From NCBI GenBank assembly GCA_943370215.1, contig CALRQC020000007.1, positions 62,001 to 126,000 of the forward strand: a stretch of 64,000 bases of DNA, in the 5' to 3' direction. The position numbers and the translations under genes are program-made. The DNA is from Niveispirillum sp943370215. Lineage in GTDB: Bacteria > Pseudomonadota > Alphaproteobacteria > Azospirillales > Azospirillaceae. This document shows, piece after piece, positions 8,615-18,800 of this stretch (position 1 is its first letter; every line of letters starts with the position of its first letter). The notes beneath the pieces were generated by a model. That model had not been told where the DNA came from. It was given only the letters and a program-made list of their open reading frames with translations, and ran no database searches.

Positions 8615-8655
8615 ATTTTGATCCGAACGATCCCTGACACGCAACAGGAAATGCA

Positions 8656-8687
8656 GCCCCCCGACCGTCACCGGCCGGTCGGGGGGC
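8656..8687 (-). terminator. Strong hairpin downstream of the TonB receptor gene
   Basis: A perfect 12-base-pair GC-rich stem with an 8-base loop lies just past the receptor stop at 8698. It lacks a clear U-tract on the minus strand, so it may stabilise the transcript end or stop polymerase only weakly. Confidence 0.55.
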
Positions 8688-8697
8688 CAGGGGGGGA

Positions 8698-10968
8698 TCA
8701 GAAGCGGTAACGGGCCGTCACGCCATAGGTGCGCGGATCGCCGGGGAAGCCGGAAACGACACCCAAGGCACCCAGGTCCAATGTACGGCTGAGATACTTC
8801 TTGTTTGCCAGATTGCGGCCCCACACGCTCAGCTCCAGTCCGCTTTGATCAAGGCTGACGGTCGCCATGGCATTGATCAGGGCATAGCTGGGCAGGAGAT
8901 TGGCCGGGTCCGACGGCGGGACGGCGGAATAGGCAACCTCATCCTTATACGAATAGTCACCATGCAGGTGAATGTTACCGAAGGAGACGGGAATATCGTA
9001 ATCGGCGGACAGGGACCATGTCAGATCGGGGGTCTGCTGGAACGGTGAGTCCTTGGTTACCGCCACGACGGTCGGCAGGATGCTGGTATATTTGGCGTCG
9101 ATCAGCCCCAGGCTGCCATTCAGCCGCAGATTCCCCAAAAGCAGGGTGGCTTCCGTCTCCAACCCGTTGACCCGGGCCGAGCCGGCATTCTGGACGATCG
9201 CCGCCGTGTTGACCACGCCCCCCACATTGACGGGAATGTTCGCCACAAACTGGATATCGGTGAATTTCGAATGATAGGCCGCCGCGTTGAACCGGAATGA
9301 ACGGCCGAAATCCAGTTTCACACCGCCTTCATAGGAATCAACCCGCTCCGGATTGAAGGGGCTGAGCGCCATTGAGTTGGTGGCGCGGGTATTGAAGCCA
9401 CCGGAGCGGAAGCCCCGACTCCACTTCACATAAAATAACCGGTCACTCGCTGGTGTGTAATTCAGACCGACGGTGAAGGGCGTATAGTCGAAGGTCGCCT
9501 TCTTCACATCGACCCGGCAATCGGGAAGACTGGCCGCCGAATTGCCGCAGACAATCGCTGTTCCGGTGGCCGCAAGCTGGGTGCGGTTACGCAAGGTGAT
9601 GTCCCGCGCGTCCCAAACATGCCGGGCACCCGCAGTCAGGGCAAATTCCGGGGTGATCTTATAGCTGAGCTGGGCGAACAGCGAGGCGGAGCTATTGATG
9701 ATGTCACGGCCATCCGTGACATTTTCAACCGGCGTCGCCCCCGGTCGACCAAAGACAAATCTGGACCTTGTGATCAGATCCGAATTTTCCCGGAAATAAT
9801 ATCCCCCGGTGATCCAATCCAGCCGGTCATCCAGCGCCGTACCGAACAGTTGCAGTTCCTGGCTGAACTGGCTCTGCTTCATATCATCGTTCAATTGCTG
9901 CAAGAACACATAGGGTGTTCCATCCAGATCATTGTTCCGATTATCACGCTTGGCTTCCCGATAGGCCGTGATCGATTTCAGCGTGGCCCAGTCCCCCAGC
10001 TCACCGGTCACCGTGGCACTGCCACCATATGTCTTTGAGCTATAAGGCCCCGTGGTGGTCGTATCGGGATGTTTGGTAAAGGGGGCGACATAAGCCGCAC
10101 CATTATCCTTGCCCTGGCTGATCAGGCCGATGAAGCCGGAACCGGCCGGCGCCAGACTGGCCAGGGTGGTCCACTGACCTTCATTGGTGAAGGAAGTATA
10201 ATCCCCCGTCAGCAGAACGTCCCAGCCCTCTGTCAGCGCCAGCGACACGGAACCCCGGATGTAATCGGTATTGTCCGCATTCAACTGGTTGCCCGTCAGC
10301 CGGCTATGGGCAAAACCGTCCCGCTCCGTATGGCTGCCGGCAAAGCGGACAGCCACTTGCTCGCTCACCGGGACATTGACCACGCCCACCAGTTTCCAGG
10401 CATTGTAATTGCCATAGCTGGCCTCCACCGACCCTTCCAGATGCTGGGTCGGCCGCTTCGGGATGATGTTCAGCGCCCCGCCGATGGTGTTACGGCCGAA
10501 CAAGGTACCCTGCGGCCCGCGCAGCACTTCCACCCGTTCAATATCGATCAGGCTGAGATTGCCGCCCGAACTGCGCGCCAGATAGACACCGTCAAGGTAA
10601 AGCCCGACCGCCGGGTCGACATTGGGCGTATTGTCGATCGAAACCTGCCCGCGCAGGGAAATGGTGGCGTTGCTGTTGTCACCGGGAAAGGGCGCGATAT
10701 TGAGATTGGGCACGGTGCGTGCCAGGCTGGTGACATCAACCTGCTGCTGGGTTGCCAGGGCATCACCCGTGATGGCGGTCACCGCGATGGGCACCGATTG
10801 CAGCTTTTCGGTTCGCCTTGTGGCGGTGACCACCACTTCTTCCAGAACCAGGGTGTCTTCCACAGCCTTCGTCGCGCTGGCCGCGCTCTGTTGCGCCGCC
10901 CCTGTCGGCGCACAGGCCAAAGCAACCGCGATCGCCAGCAGCGACGCGCCAGAATATCGAACCCGCAT
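8698..10968 (-). CDS. TonB-dependent outer-membrane receptor
   Basis: 756 residues. A signal peptide is visible in the first 25 residues (ASLLAIAVALACAPTGAAQ). A TonB-box-like segment LVLEEVVVTATRR is near residues 40-52. The plug domain has VEVLRGPQGTLFGRNTIGGALNIIPKRP near 148-175, and a long beta-barrel ends in the aromatic-terminated ARYRF expected for outer-membrane insertion. Its position between an NMO/TesB unit and a divergent ligase gene suggests that it imports the substrate of this locus. The ligand cannot be read from sequence. The 197-base gap upstream is shared with the plus-strand ligase gene and holds an inverted repeat. Confidence 0.93.
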   Translation of the reverse strand: MRVRYSGASLLAIAVALACAPTGAAQQSAASATKAVEDTLVLEEVVVTATRRTEKLQSVPIAVTAITGDALATQQQVDVTSLARTVPNLNIAPFPGDNSNATISLRGQVSIDNTPNVDPAVGLYLDGVYLARSSGGNLSLIDIERVEVLRGPQGTLFGRNTIGGALNIIPKRPTQHLEGSVEASYGNYNAWKLVGVVNVPVSEQVAVRFAGSHTERDGFAHSRLTGNQLNADNTDYIRGSVSLALTEGWDVLLTGDYTSFTNEGQWTTLASLAPAGSGFIGLISQGKDNGAAYVAPFTKHPDTTTTGPYSSKTYGGSATVTGELGDWATLKSITAYREAKRDNRNNDLDGTPYVFLQQLNDDMKQSQFSQELQLFGTALDDRLDWITGGYYFRENSDLITRSRFVFGRPGATPVENVTDGRDIINSSASLFAQLSYKITPEFALTAGARHVWDARDITLRNRTQLAATGTAIVCGNSAASLPDCRVDVKKATFDYTPFTVGLNYTPASDRLFYVKWSRGFRSGGFNTRATNSMALSPFNPERVDSYEGGVKLDFGRSFRFNAAAYHSKFTDIQFVANIPVNVGGVVNTAAIVQNAGSARVNGLETEATLLLGNLRLNGSLGLIDAKYTSILPTVVAVTKDSPFQQTPDLTWSLSADYDIPVSFGNIHLHGDYSYKDEVAYSAVPPSDPANLLPSYALINAMATVSLDQSGLELSVWGRNLANKKYLSRTLDLGALGVVSGFPGDPRTYGVTARYRF

Positions 10969-11082
10969 CGGTCAATCCTTCCCTCTTGTCTTTTTTGTAA
11001 CGGCTGGACGGCATTTGCCGACATGGCTGCATCGCCAGCACTTGCAAAATAGTCTACCATTTAAGGAAGACCCTTGCTATCG

Positions 11083-11150
11083 TTTCGTTAGCACAGGGAG
11101 GAACGGGCCGGCAATGGGCTCGCCTGATGAATTAGTATCCTCTAACGAAA
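11083..11150. promoter_or_regulatory. Inverted repeat TTTCGTTAG...CTAACGAAA in a divergent promoter region
   Basis: TTTCGTTAG at 11083-11091 is matched perfectly by CTAACGAAA at 11142-11150, 50 bases apart. The region separates the TonB receptor (minus) from the PaaK-like ligase (plus). Two degenerate AGTRYACT-like octamers lie nearby (AGTCTACC at 11051 and AGTATCCT at 11134). This arrangement suits co-regulation of both directions. Confidence 0.4.
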
Positions 11151-11165
11151 AACGGAACCATTGAG

Positions 11166-12455
11166 ATGACGATTGCCGTCCAACAGGCGCTTACGGATCC
11201 TAACCGGCCGTTCTGGAACGTGGAGGCACAGACACGAACGGCGGCGGAGATCGAGAACCTCCAGCGCGCCGGGGTGGCACGTGAATGGGCGCGCGTCTGG
11301 GATACGCCGCTGCCTTTCTTCCGCGCGAAATATGAGGCTGCGGGCCTCAGCCGGGATCGCGTGCCGCATCTGGATGACATCCCGATGACGACCAAGAAGG
11401 AGCTGTTGGCGGACGAGGCCGGGAATGGCCCCTGGGGTCACTGGCGGGCGGTCGATCTGGACAATGCCACCTTCGTCTCGGCCTCGGGCGGCACCACGGG
11501 CCGGCCGATGCTGTACCTGCTGACCAAGCGTGATGCCCACCGGACGCGGGAGGCGATCATGCGCAACTATTGGCGGTTCGGTCTGCGTCGTTTCGGGCGT
11601 TACACCCATGCCTGGCCCGGCGGCATCTATGGGGCCGGCGGCTCGCAACTGGTGGCCCAGGAAATGGATGCGATGGAAATCCCCGTCGGGATGCCCTTCA
11701 CCGTGGAAGCGGCGATGGAACATCTGCGCATCTGGCAGGTGATGAAGCCGACGACCTTCATGATCACCGGTTCGCAATTGCTGATCTATGATCAGGCGGC
11801 GGAGCGGCTGGGCATCAATCTGGGCGATATTTTCGCCGGCGGCACCGTCGCCATTGTGGAGGCCAGCCTTCAGTTCGATGGGCCGCGCGACCGCCTGGAA
11901 CAGCGTTACAATTGCCGCTTCATCAATATTTCCGGCGCGTCGGAGATCCCCGGCGGGGCCGTGGCGGATTGCCACCATCATAAGGGTTTCCATACCCACC
12001 CCGACATGACCATCGCCCAGGTCTGCGATCCCGTCACCGGCAAGGAGGTCGGCCCCGGCGAGCGCGGCCATCTGGTCTGGAGCTGCTTTGGCACCGATGC
12101 CTTCTGGCTGCGCTACAATGTCGAAGACTGGGTGGAGCGCATGGAGGGGGAGTGCCCCTGCGGCGAAACCGGTCTGCGCTACCGGCTGCTGGGCCGCGAT
12201 GGCGATCGGGTGCGGATCGGCACGCGCCAGTTCTTCCCGCTGGATGTGCAACTGGCGCTCGACCCGCTGGGCGGGCCGGAATTCCAGCTCCTCAATGGCG
12301 GCAAGCAGGCCGAACAGCTTGAACTGAAGGTGGAGACGACCGATCCGGACGGGCTGCGCCAGAGCCTGTCGGCGGCGCTCGGCGTGCCGGTGGCGGTGAC
12401 GGGGGTGGAGTTCAATTCCTTGCCCCGCTCCACCTTCAAGCCCCGCCGCACCTGA
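11166..12455 (+). CDS. Phenylacetate-CoA ligase-like (PaaK family) adenylate-forming enzyme
   Basis: 429 residues, the usual PaaK length. The phosphate loop is intact as SASGGTTGRPMLY near residues 102-114. The adenine-binding segment is INISGASEIPGG near 257-268, and FGTDAFWLRYNVEDW with the usual Arg-containing hinge is near 316-330. A Cys-rich ECPCGETG at about 335-342 is characteristic of PaaK relatives. The enzyme should activate a carboxylic acid with ATP and CoA; whether it is aromatic is not shown. It is the first plus-strand gene of the locus, followed by a hairpin and then by aldehyde and alcohol dehydrogenase genes that could supply its acid substrate. Confidence 0.85.
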   Translation: MTIAVQQALTDPNRPFWNVEAQTRTAAEIENLQRAGVAREWARVWDTPLPFFRAKYEAAGLSRDRVPHLDDIPMTTKKELLADEAGNGPWGHWRAVDLDNATFVSASGGTTGRPMLYLLTKRDAHRTREAIMRNYWRFGLRRFGRYTHAWPGGIYGAGGSQLVAQEMDAMEIPVGMPFTVEAAMEHLRIWQVMKPTTFMITGSQLLIYDQAAERLGINLGDIFAGGTVAIVEASLQFDGPRDRLEQRYNCRFINISGASEIPGGAVADCHHHKGFHTHPDMTIAQVCDPVTGKEVGPGERGHLVWSCFGTDAFWLRYNVEDWVERMEGECPCGETGLRYRLLGRDGDRVRIGTRQFFPLDVQLALDPLGGPEFQLLNGGKQAEQLELKVETTDPDGLRQSLSAALGVPVAVTGVEFNSLPRSTFKPRRT

Positions 12456-12488
12456 CAGCCAACCGGTCCAGACCAACGCCTTTCACAC

Positions 12489-12519
12489 CTGCCCCGCCGG
12501 CCCCAAACCGGCGGGGCAG
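12489..12519 (+). terminator. GC-rich hairpin between ligase and aldehyde dehydrogenase genes
   Basis: A perfect 12-base-pair stem with a 7-base loop (CCCCAAA) follows the ligase stop by about 33 bases. No U-tract follows, so it may be an attenuating or RNA-stabilising hairpin rather than a full terminator. Confidence 0.5.
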
Positions 12520-12549
12520 TCGCCATACTGCGCGGACACCGGGGATCAC

Positions 12550-13998
12550 ATGACAGCATCTCAGGTTTCGTTCCTGTCCCATCCCGACAGGCTGTTCATG
12601 GGCGGCCGGTGGGTTGAACCCTCCACCGGTGCCGTCTTTCCCATCACCAATCCCGCCAATGGCCAGACCATGCTGGCGGTGGCAGAGGCGCGGGAGGCCG
12701 ACATTGACCGCGCCATCGCCGCAGCCGAGGCGGCGTTTCGTGACGGCCCCTGGCCGCAGATGGCGGTGGCGGAGCGGCTGGCGATCCTCGCCCGCTGGGC
12801 CGATGCCATCGAAGCACGCGCCGGCGACCTGGCAACCGCCCACACGGTACAGATCGGCATTCCCATCAGCTTTTCCTGCCGGGTGGCGTTGGGTGCGGCG
12901 ACCAGCCTGCGCCATATGATCCGCGCGGCGCAGGAATATCGGTTTGAGGAGGAGCGGCCGGCGGCGGGTGGCATCGCGCGGGTGACGCGCGAACCGATCG
13001 GCGGCGTCGCTGCCATCGTGCCCTGGAACTATCCCTCCCTGCTGGCCATGAACAAGATGGCCCCGGCACTGGCCGCCGGCTGTACCGTCATTGTGAAGCC
13101 TTCCCCCGAGGCGCCGCTGGATTGCCTGATCCTGGCCGAATGTGCCGAACAGGCCGGCTTTCCGGACGGTGTGCTGTCGATCCTGACCGCCGGCCGTGAC
13201 ATGGGGGAGCGGCTGATCAGCGATCCCCGGATCGACAAGGTCAGCTTCACCGGCTCCACAGCGGCCGGCAAACATATCGCCGCCCGCTGTATGGCGCGGG
13301 TGGCACGGGTGACGCTGGAACTGGGCGGCAAATCCGCCGCCATTGTGCTGGACGATTTCCCCATCGCCGCCGCCGTGCCCGTGCTGGTCGGGCAGTCGAC
13401 CCTGTTCAATGGTCAGGCCTGCATGGGCCTGACCCGTGTGCTGGTGTCGCGGCAGCGGCAGGACGAACTGGTCACGGCCTTGGCCGCCGCCTATCAATCC
13501 CTGAAGGTGGGTGACCCTTTCGATCCGGCCACCCAGATCGGCCCCGTCGCCAGCCCGGCGCAGGCTGCGCGCGTCGCCGGCTATATCGATGCCGGCAAGG
13601 AACAGGGCGCCCGTCTGGTCACGGGCGGCACGGTGCAGGGCTGTTTCATTCAGCCGACGATCTTCGCCGATGTCACCAACGACATGCGCATCGCCCAGGA
13701 AGAGATTTTCGGCCCGGTCCTGGTCGTGCTCCCCTATGATGATGTGGCGCACGCCATCGCCATGGCCAATGACAGCCCCTATGGCCTGAATGGCGCCGTC
13801 TTCACCACGGATCAGGCCCAAGCCGTCGCCATCGCCCGCCGCATCCGCAGCGGCACCGTGGCGCAGAACGGCATGGGGCCCCAGGGCGGGCTGCCCTTTG
13901 GCGGGTTCAAGCAATCGGGCATCGGCCGCGAGGGCAGCGCCGAGGCGCTGGACCATTATACCGAGATCAAGACCATCTACCTGTCACAGCCCGCGTGA
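12550..13998 (+). CDS. NAD(P)-dependent aldehyde dehydrogenase
   Basis: 482 residues with all ALDH superfamily landmarks: the cofactor segment IVPWNYPSLLAMNKMAPALAAG near residues 156-177, the Glu motif TLELGGKSAAIV near 256-267, the nucleophile in NGQACMGLTR near 290-299, and EEIFGPVLVV near 379-388. It oxidises an aldehyde to its acid. The next gene encodes a zinc alcohol dehydrogenase, so the pair probably converts a primary alcohol to the acid that a CoA ligase of the locus then activates. A second ALDH is at 49234-50700, in the other catabolic locus. Confidence 0.93.
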   Translation: MTASQVSFLSHPDRLFMGGRWVEPSTGAVFPITNPANGQTMLAVAEAREADIDRAIAAAEAAFRDGPWPQMAVAERLAILARWADAIEARAGDLATAHTVQIGIPISFSCRVALGAATSLRHMIRAAQEYRFEEERPAAGGIARVTREPIGGVAAIVPWNYPSLLAMNKMAPALAAGCTVIVKPSPEAPLDCLILAECAEQAGFPDGVLSILTAGRDMGERLISDPRIDKVSFTGSTAAGKHIAARCMARVARVTLELGGKSAAIVLDDFPIAAAVPVLVGQSTLFNGQACMGLTRVLVSRQRQDELVTALAAAYQSLKVGDPFDPATQIGPVASPAQAARVAGYIDAGKEQGARLVTGGTVQGCFIQPTIFADVTNDMRIAQEEIFGPVLVVLPYDDVAHAIAMANDSPYGLNGAVFTTDQAQAVAIARRIRSGTVAQNGMGPQGGLPFGGFKQSGIGREGSAEALDHYTEIKTIYLSQPA

Positions 13999-14011
13999 GG
14001 GGAAGCCATCC

Positions 14012-15112
14012 ATGGCAATCAATGTGAAGGCCGCTGTCTTCCATGGGCCGGGCCAGCCGCTGACCGTCGAAACCCTGCAGCTCGACGCCCCGCAATCCGG
14101 GGAGGTGATGGTCCGGATTCTGGCCACCGGCCTCTGCCATACTGACCTGCATGTCATGGAAGGCCACCAGCCGCAGGCGGTTCCGGCCGTGCTGGGGCAT
14201 GAATCCGCCGGGGTGATTGTCGCGGTCGGCCCCGACGTTCCGGACCTTGCCATCGGCGATCATGTCGTGCCGTTCATGCTGCCGGAATGCGGGGTTTGCC
14301 CCAATTGCCGATCCGGCAAAACCAATATCTGCCTGAAGGTGAAGGAACGAACCAGCCCCGCGTTCAGTCGCCTCCGTTGGAACGGCGAGCGCGTCCATAC
14401 CTTTGCCGGCATGGGCACCTTCGCGGACCATATGGTGATCACGGCGGATCGGGTCGCAAAGGTCAGCAAGAAAGCCAGTTTCGCGGGGGCCTGCTACGCC
14501 TCCTGCGGCGGGGCCACCGGCATTGGCACGGTGCGTCACATGGGTGTCGATGAAAATTCGCTGGTGGCGGTGTTCGGCCTGGGCGGCATCGGCCTGAATA
14601 TGGTGCAAAGCGCCCGTGTGCAGGGGGCGAAAACCATCATCGGCATCGACACCAATGACGCCAAGGAAGCGGTCGCCCGCCAGATGGGGGCCACGCATTT
14701 CATCAATCCGGGGCGACAGGACAATGTGCCGGCGGCGATCATGGCCATCACCGGCATGGGGGCGACCCATAGTTTTGAATGTGTCGGCTCTCCCGCCGTC
14801 ATGCGCCAAGCCATTGACGCAACCAACCCGTTTTATGGCCGCTGCACCATTGTCGGGGTCGCAGCGGCCGGTGCTGAACTGTCGACACCTGTCCAGGGGC
14901 TTTCCATGGGCAAATCCGTGGGTGGCCTGCTGATGGGGGGATTGAAGCCGCGCTCACAGCTTCCCGGTCTGGTGCAGGAATATGCCGATGGTCGCCTCAA
15001 TTTCGACGATCTGATCTCCCATCGGCTGCGTCTCGACGAGATCAATGAAGGCTTTGCCATGATGAAACGGGGTGAGGTTGTCCGATCCGTCATCTTGTTT
15101 GACCAAGATTAG
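14012..15112 (+). CDS. Zinc-dependent alcohol dehydrogenase (MDR family)
   Basis: 366 residues from the ATG at 14012; the open frame extends further upstream but there overlaps the ALDH gene. Catalytic zinc ligands are present in GLCHTDLH and GHESAGVI. The structural zinc site is ECGVCPNCRSGKTNIC near residues 90-105. The NAD-binding glycine motif is FGLGGIGLNMVQ near 187-198. The enzyme oxidises an alcohol to an aldehyde with NAD+. It starts 13 bases after the ALDH stop and is therefore likely co-transcribed. A second enzyme of this family lies at 51942-53048. Confidence 0.92.
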   Translation: MAINVKAAVFHGPGQPLTVETLQLDAPQSGEVMVRILATGLCHTDLHVMEGHQPQAVPAVLGHESAGVIVAVGPDVPDLAIGDHVVPFMLPECGVCPNCRSGKTNICLKVKERTSPAFSRLRWNGERVHTFAGMGTFADHMVITADRVAKVSKKASFAGACYASCGGATGIGTVRHMGVDENSLVAVFGLGGIGLNMVQSARVQGAKTIIGIDTNDAKEAVARQMGATHFINPGRQDNVPAAIMAITGMGATHSFECVGSPAVMRQAIDATNPFYGRCTIVGVAAAGAELSTPVQGLSMGKSVGGLLMGGLKPRSQLPGLVQEYADGRLNFDDLISHRLRLDEINEGFAMMKRGEVVRSVILFDQD

Positions 15113-15225
15113 CCGGAAAGTCCCCTGGGTGTCCTACTGTTCCCAAGTTCTGTGCGAACGCCTACACTCGCCGGTAAAAACCCGGCGGCGATGCCGCAGG
15201 GGGAAGACATGGGGCAGATCGGCTG

Positions 15226-15455
15226 GGTGCTCAATCTATTGAGCTTATGTTGGAAAATACCGACGCGGCTGATGGGTATCATTACCTTCAAGCAGCCATG
15301 AGGTCTGTGCCCATTATAGGGGCGCTGCCAGCACATCCGCCCGTCGACGCAGCGACCTGTCGCCCCGACACTTCCGGGAACCCTGCCTGACATCGTTACC
15401 GGCGCGGTTGAGGCCAATGGTGCAGATAAAGCGCCGCATTGGTCCTGGCGGTGCG
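15226..15455 (-). pseudogene. Remnant of an IS481-family transposase (3' end)
   Basis: On the minus strand one frame reads RPYNGHRPHGCLK followed by PISRVGIFQHKLNRLST, which matches the C-terminal YNxHRPHxxL...PISRL...LxRL tail of IS481 transposases. Just upstream, in the other two frames, are TARTN and RRFICT, corresponding to the family's TNGKAERFIQT segment broken by small deletions. No intact frame and no terminal repeats are seen. The remaining 15460-15620 shows nothing recognisable. Confidence 0.6.
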
Positions 15456-15721
15456 TTCGGGCGTCGGCTTGCCCTTGGGTTTCCTGGCGTGGATATGGCT
15501 GACTTTGCCGGCGTCGCGCGGAACTGCCACACACGTCCGAATGTGACTGTTTGACTTGCGAATGCCAACCGATGGCCACTGCAAAACACCAATTGAGCAA
15601 ATCATTTGACTAAACATGAATATTTTCCTAAAAGATTTCTACAATATACTGTCGATATAATTCATGAATGAACTCCCATTGTTGGTATTCACCGCAGATA
15701 TGAGTACCAAAAAAGATAAGA

Positions 15722-15736
15722 TTCGGAGAATACCTA
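15722..15736 (-). promoter_or_regulatory. TAGGTAWTTTCCG-type motif upstream of the hybrid sensor gene
   Basis: The minus strand reads TAGGTATTCTCCGAA in the AT-rich region about 100 bases before the hybrid sensor start. Related copies occur at 20250, 22058, 32411 and 32498. It is a candidate binding site for a response regulator, possibly this gene's own product. Confidence 0.45.
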
Positions 15737-15837
15737 AATACTAAAGCGGTAATTTAAAATAGCCCCTCACCGTATTTTTATTAAATAAATATGCTATTAT
15801 CATCTTTTAACAAAAAAATAAGATCGGCGGCTGCACC

Positions 15838-18800
15838 ATGAATCGTTTGCCCCAAAAAGAAAACGCCGACATCCCGTCGGCAGCAAAAATGGATATTGTT
15901 GCCATCGGCGCCTCAGCGGGCGGCCTGGAGGCGGCAACACGCTTCGTACAGGCGCTTGGCGATGGCGGGGGCGCCAGTTTCATATTGGTCCAGCATCTGG
16001 ACCCAAACCATGACAGTCTGCTGGTCGATCTGCTGGCCACCCACACGTCACTCAGTGTCAGTCAGGTCACCGACGGGTTGGAACTGCTGCCCAACCATGT
16101 GCTGGTGATCCCGCCCGGCGCCTATTTGTCCGTCACCGACGGGCATCTACACCTGACATCTCCACCGCCCGGCCAGGGCACCCGCCTGCCCTTCGATTTC
16201 CTGCTCTCCTCGTTGGCGCAGGATTGCGGTGACCGGGTGGTCTGCGTCGTGTTGTCGGGCACAGGGGCGGATGGCAGCCGTGGGCTGCGGGCTGTGAAGG
16301 CGGCCGGCGGGCTGGTGATCGTGCAGGAACCGGCAGAGGCCGGATATGAAGGTATGCCGCGCAATGCCATGGCCACCGGCCTGGTCGATCATGTCGTGCC
16401 GGTGGCCGCCATGCCGGAGATCATCCGCCACCGCCGCCGCCCGGACACCACCGCCGCCGTCGGGATAAAGCATGATGGCCTGGAAAGCGTCATCGATCTG
16501 CTGCGTGCCCACACGCCCTATGATTTCACGCTCTACAAGCAGGGGACGCTACGGCGGCGCATCGACCGGCGCATGTCTATGCTGGATATCGCGGTTGATG
16601 GCCTGCCGGAATATCTGGAGCTGTTGCGCCGTGACGCAGCGGAGCGCGACAATTTGGCCAAGGACATGCTGATCAACGTCACGGAATTTTTCCGCGACCC
16701 GAAAGTGTTTGAGCTACTCGCCGTAACCGTCATTCCCGGCCTGATCCGGGGGCGGGCGGCGGATAATCACCTGCGCCTGTGGGTGGCGGGGTGCAGCACC
16801 GGGGAGGAAACCTATTCGCTGGCCATCCTGTTCCTGGAACAGATCGCACTGGCCGGGCTGACGATGAAGTTGCAGCTTTTCGCCTCTGATGTCGATCCCG
16901 ATGCTGTCGCCACGGCACGTGAGGGCTGGTATCCCGCCGGGATTGCCGAGAATGTCTCTGCCGAACGGCTGGCCCGGTTCTTCACCGCCGACAACGGGGG
17001 TTTCCGGGTAACGCAGGATCTGCGCACCCATGTCATCTTCACGGTCCAGGATGTGCTGGCGGACCCGCCCTTCTCGCGCCTGGATTTCATTTCCTGCCGC
17101 AATCTGCTGATCTATCTGATGCCGGAGGCACAGGCGCGGGTACTGGCCCTGTTCCATTTCGCGCTGCGCGATGGCGGGTTCCTGCTGCTGGGGGGGGCGG
17201 AAACCGTGCTACCGGCGGCGAGCGACCGGTTCGAGATCGTGTCGAAGCCCGCCCGGCTTTTCCGCCATGTCGGGCGCAGCCGGCCAGGCGATTTCAGTTT
17301 TCTGATGAGCGCGGGGGACGGTATCCGCGCCCTATCCCGCATCGGCACCGGCCCTGGCCCATCGCGGCAGACGGCCCTGGCGGAATTGTGCCGGCAGATG
17401 GTGATGCGGGACTATGCCCCGGCAGCCATCCTGATCAACCGCGCCCATGATTGCCTTTATTCCCTGGGGCCGACAGACCAGTTCCTGCGGGTGCCACCCG
17501 GCCATCCGACCCAGGATCTGCTGGCCATGACACCCCCCGGTCTGTCGGTGAAGCTGCGCGCCGCCATCCAGCAGGCACACCAGGAGAGAGCCAAGATCAC
17601 GATCCCGGGTGGTCAGATGCGCCGTGATGGCGAAGTCATGGAGTTCAGCATTGCCGTGCATCCTGTGCTGCACGAGGGCGAGGAATTGATACTGGTCTGC
17701 TTCATCGACCAGGCCCAATCGGCTGGGGGAAAGGACGGCCCAACACCCTTCCTCCCCGATGGGCAGGTCGGCAATCTGGCCCGCGAACTGGATTATACGC
17801 GTGCCGAACTGGAAGCCGCTATCCGCAACCTGGAACTGGCGGGGGAGGAACAGAAGGCCATCACCCAGGAAGCCCTGTCGATCAACGAGGAATACCAATC
17901 CGCCAACGAGGAACTGCTGACCTCCAAGGAGGAACTGCAATCCTTGAACGAAGAGTTGACGGCTTTGAACAGCCAGTTGCAGGAAACCCTGGACCGGCAG
18001 CGCACGACATCCAACGATCTGCAAAATGTGCTCTACAGCACGGATGTCGCGACGATCTTTCTGGACCCGGAACTGGCCATCCGCTTCTTCACCCCTGCCA
18101 CCCGGTCCCTGTTCAGCATCCTTCCCGGCGATGTCGGCCGCCCCCTGGCCGACCTCAGTTCGCTGGCCGCCGATGGCGATCTGTTCACCGATGCCCAAAC
18201 CGTATTGCAATCGCGCGTGCCGATCGAACGGGAGATCGAAACCCGCACGGGTGCCTGGTATCTGCGTAGGGTATTGCCCTACATGACTCGCGACGACCAT
18301 GTGGAAGGTGTCGTCATCACCTTTGTCGATATCACCGAACGCAGGCGTGTGGCCGAAGCGCTACAGTTCGCCAAGCAGCAGGCCGACGCCGCCAATCGGG
18401 GAAAGTCGCATTTCCTGGCGGCGGCCAGCCACGATCTGCGCCAGCCCCTGCAAACCCTGATCCTGTTACAGGGGATTCTGGTGAACCGGGCACGGGATGC
18501 GCGTGACCGCGAGCTGCTGGACAGGGTGGGTGAGACCATCGATGCCATGTCCGCCATGCTGAACGCCTTGCTGGACATCAACCAAATTGAGGCTGGCGTT
18601 ATCACCACCGACCTGTCGCGTTTTCCCATCAACGACCTGCTGACCCGGATGCGAGACGAATTCAGTTATCACGCCCGCGCCCGTGGCCTGAGCCTGCGCA
18701 TGGTGCCCTGCGGCGTTCAGGTCTTCAGCGACCGGCGGCTGTTGGAACAGATGGTCCGCAACCTCTTGTCCAATGCCCTGAAATATACCCGCCGGGGCAA

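Noticed and set aside
11142..12476. 444-codon open frame on the minus strand
   Set aside because: Antisense shadow of the PaaK-like ligase gene.
12436..13956. 506-codon open frame on the minus strand
   Set aside because: Antisense shadow of the aldehyde dehydrogenase gene.
15109..15600. 163-codon frame on the minus strand as a gene
   Set aside because: Only its internal YNGHRPHG...LNRLST part is meaningful, as a transposase tail; the rest is unlike any protein and other frames carry neighbouring fragments.
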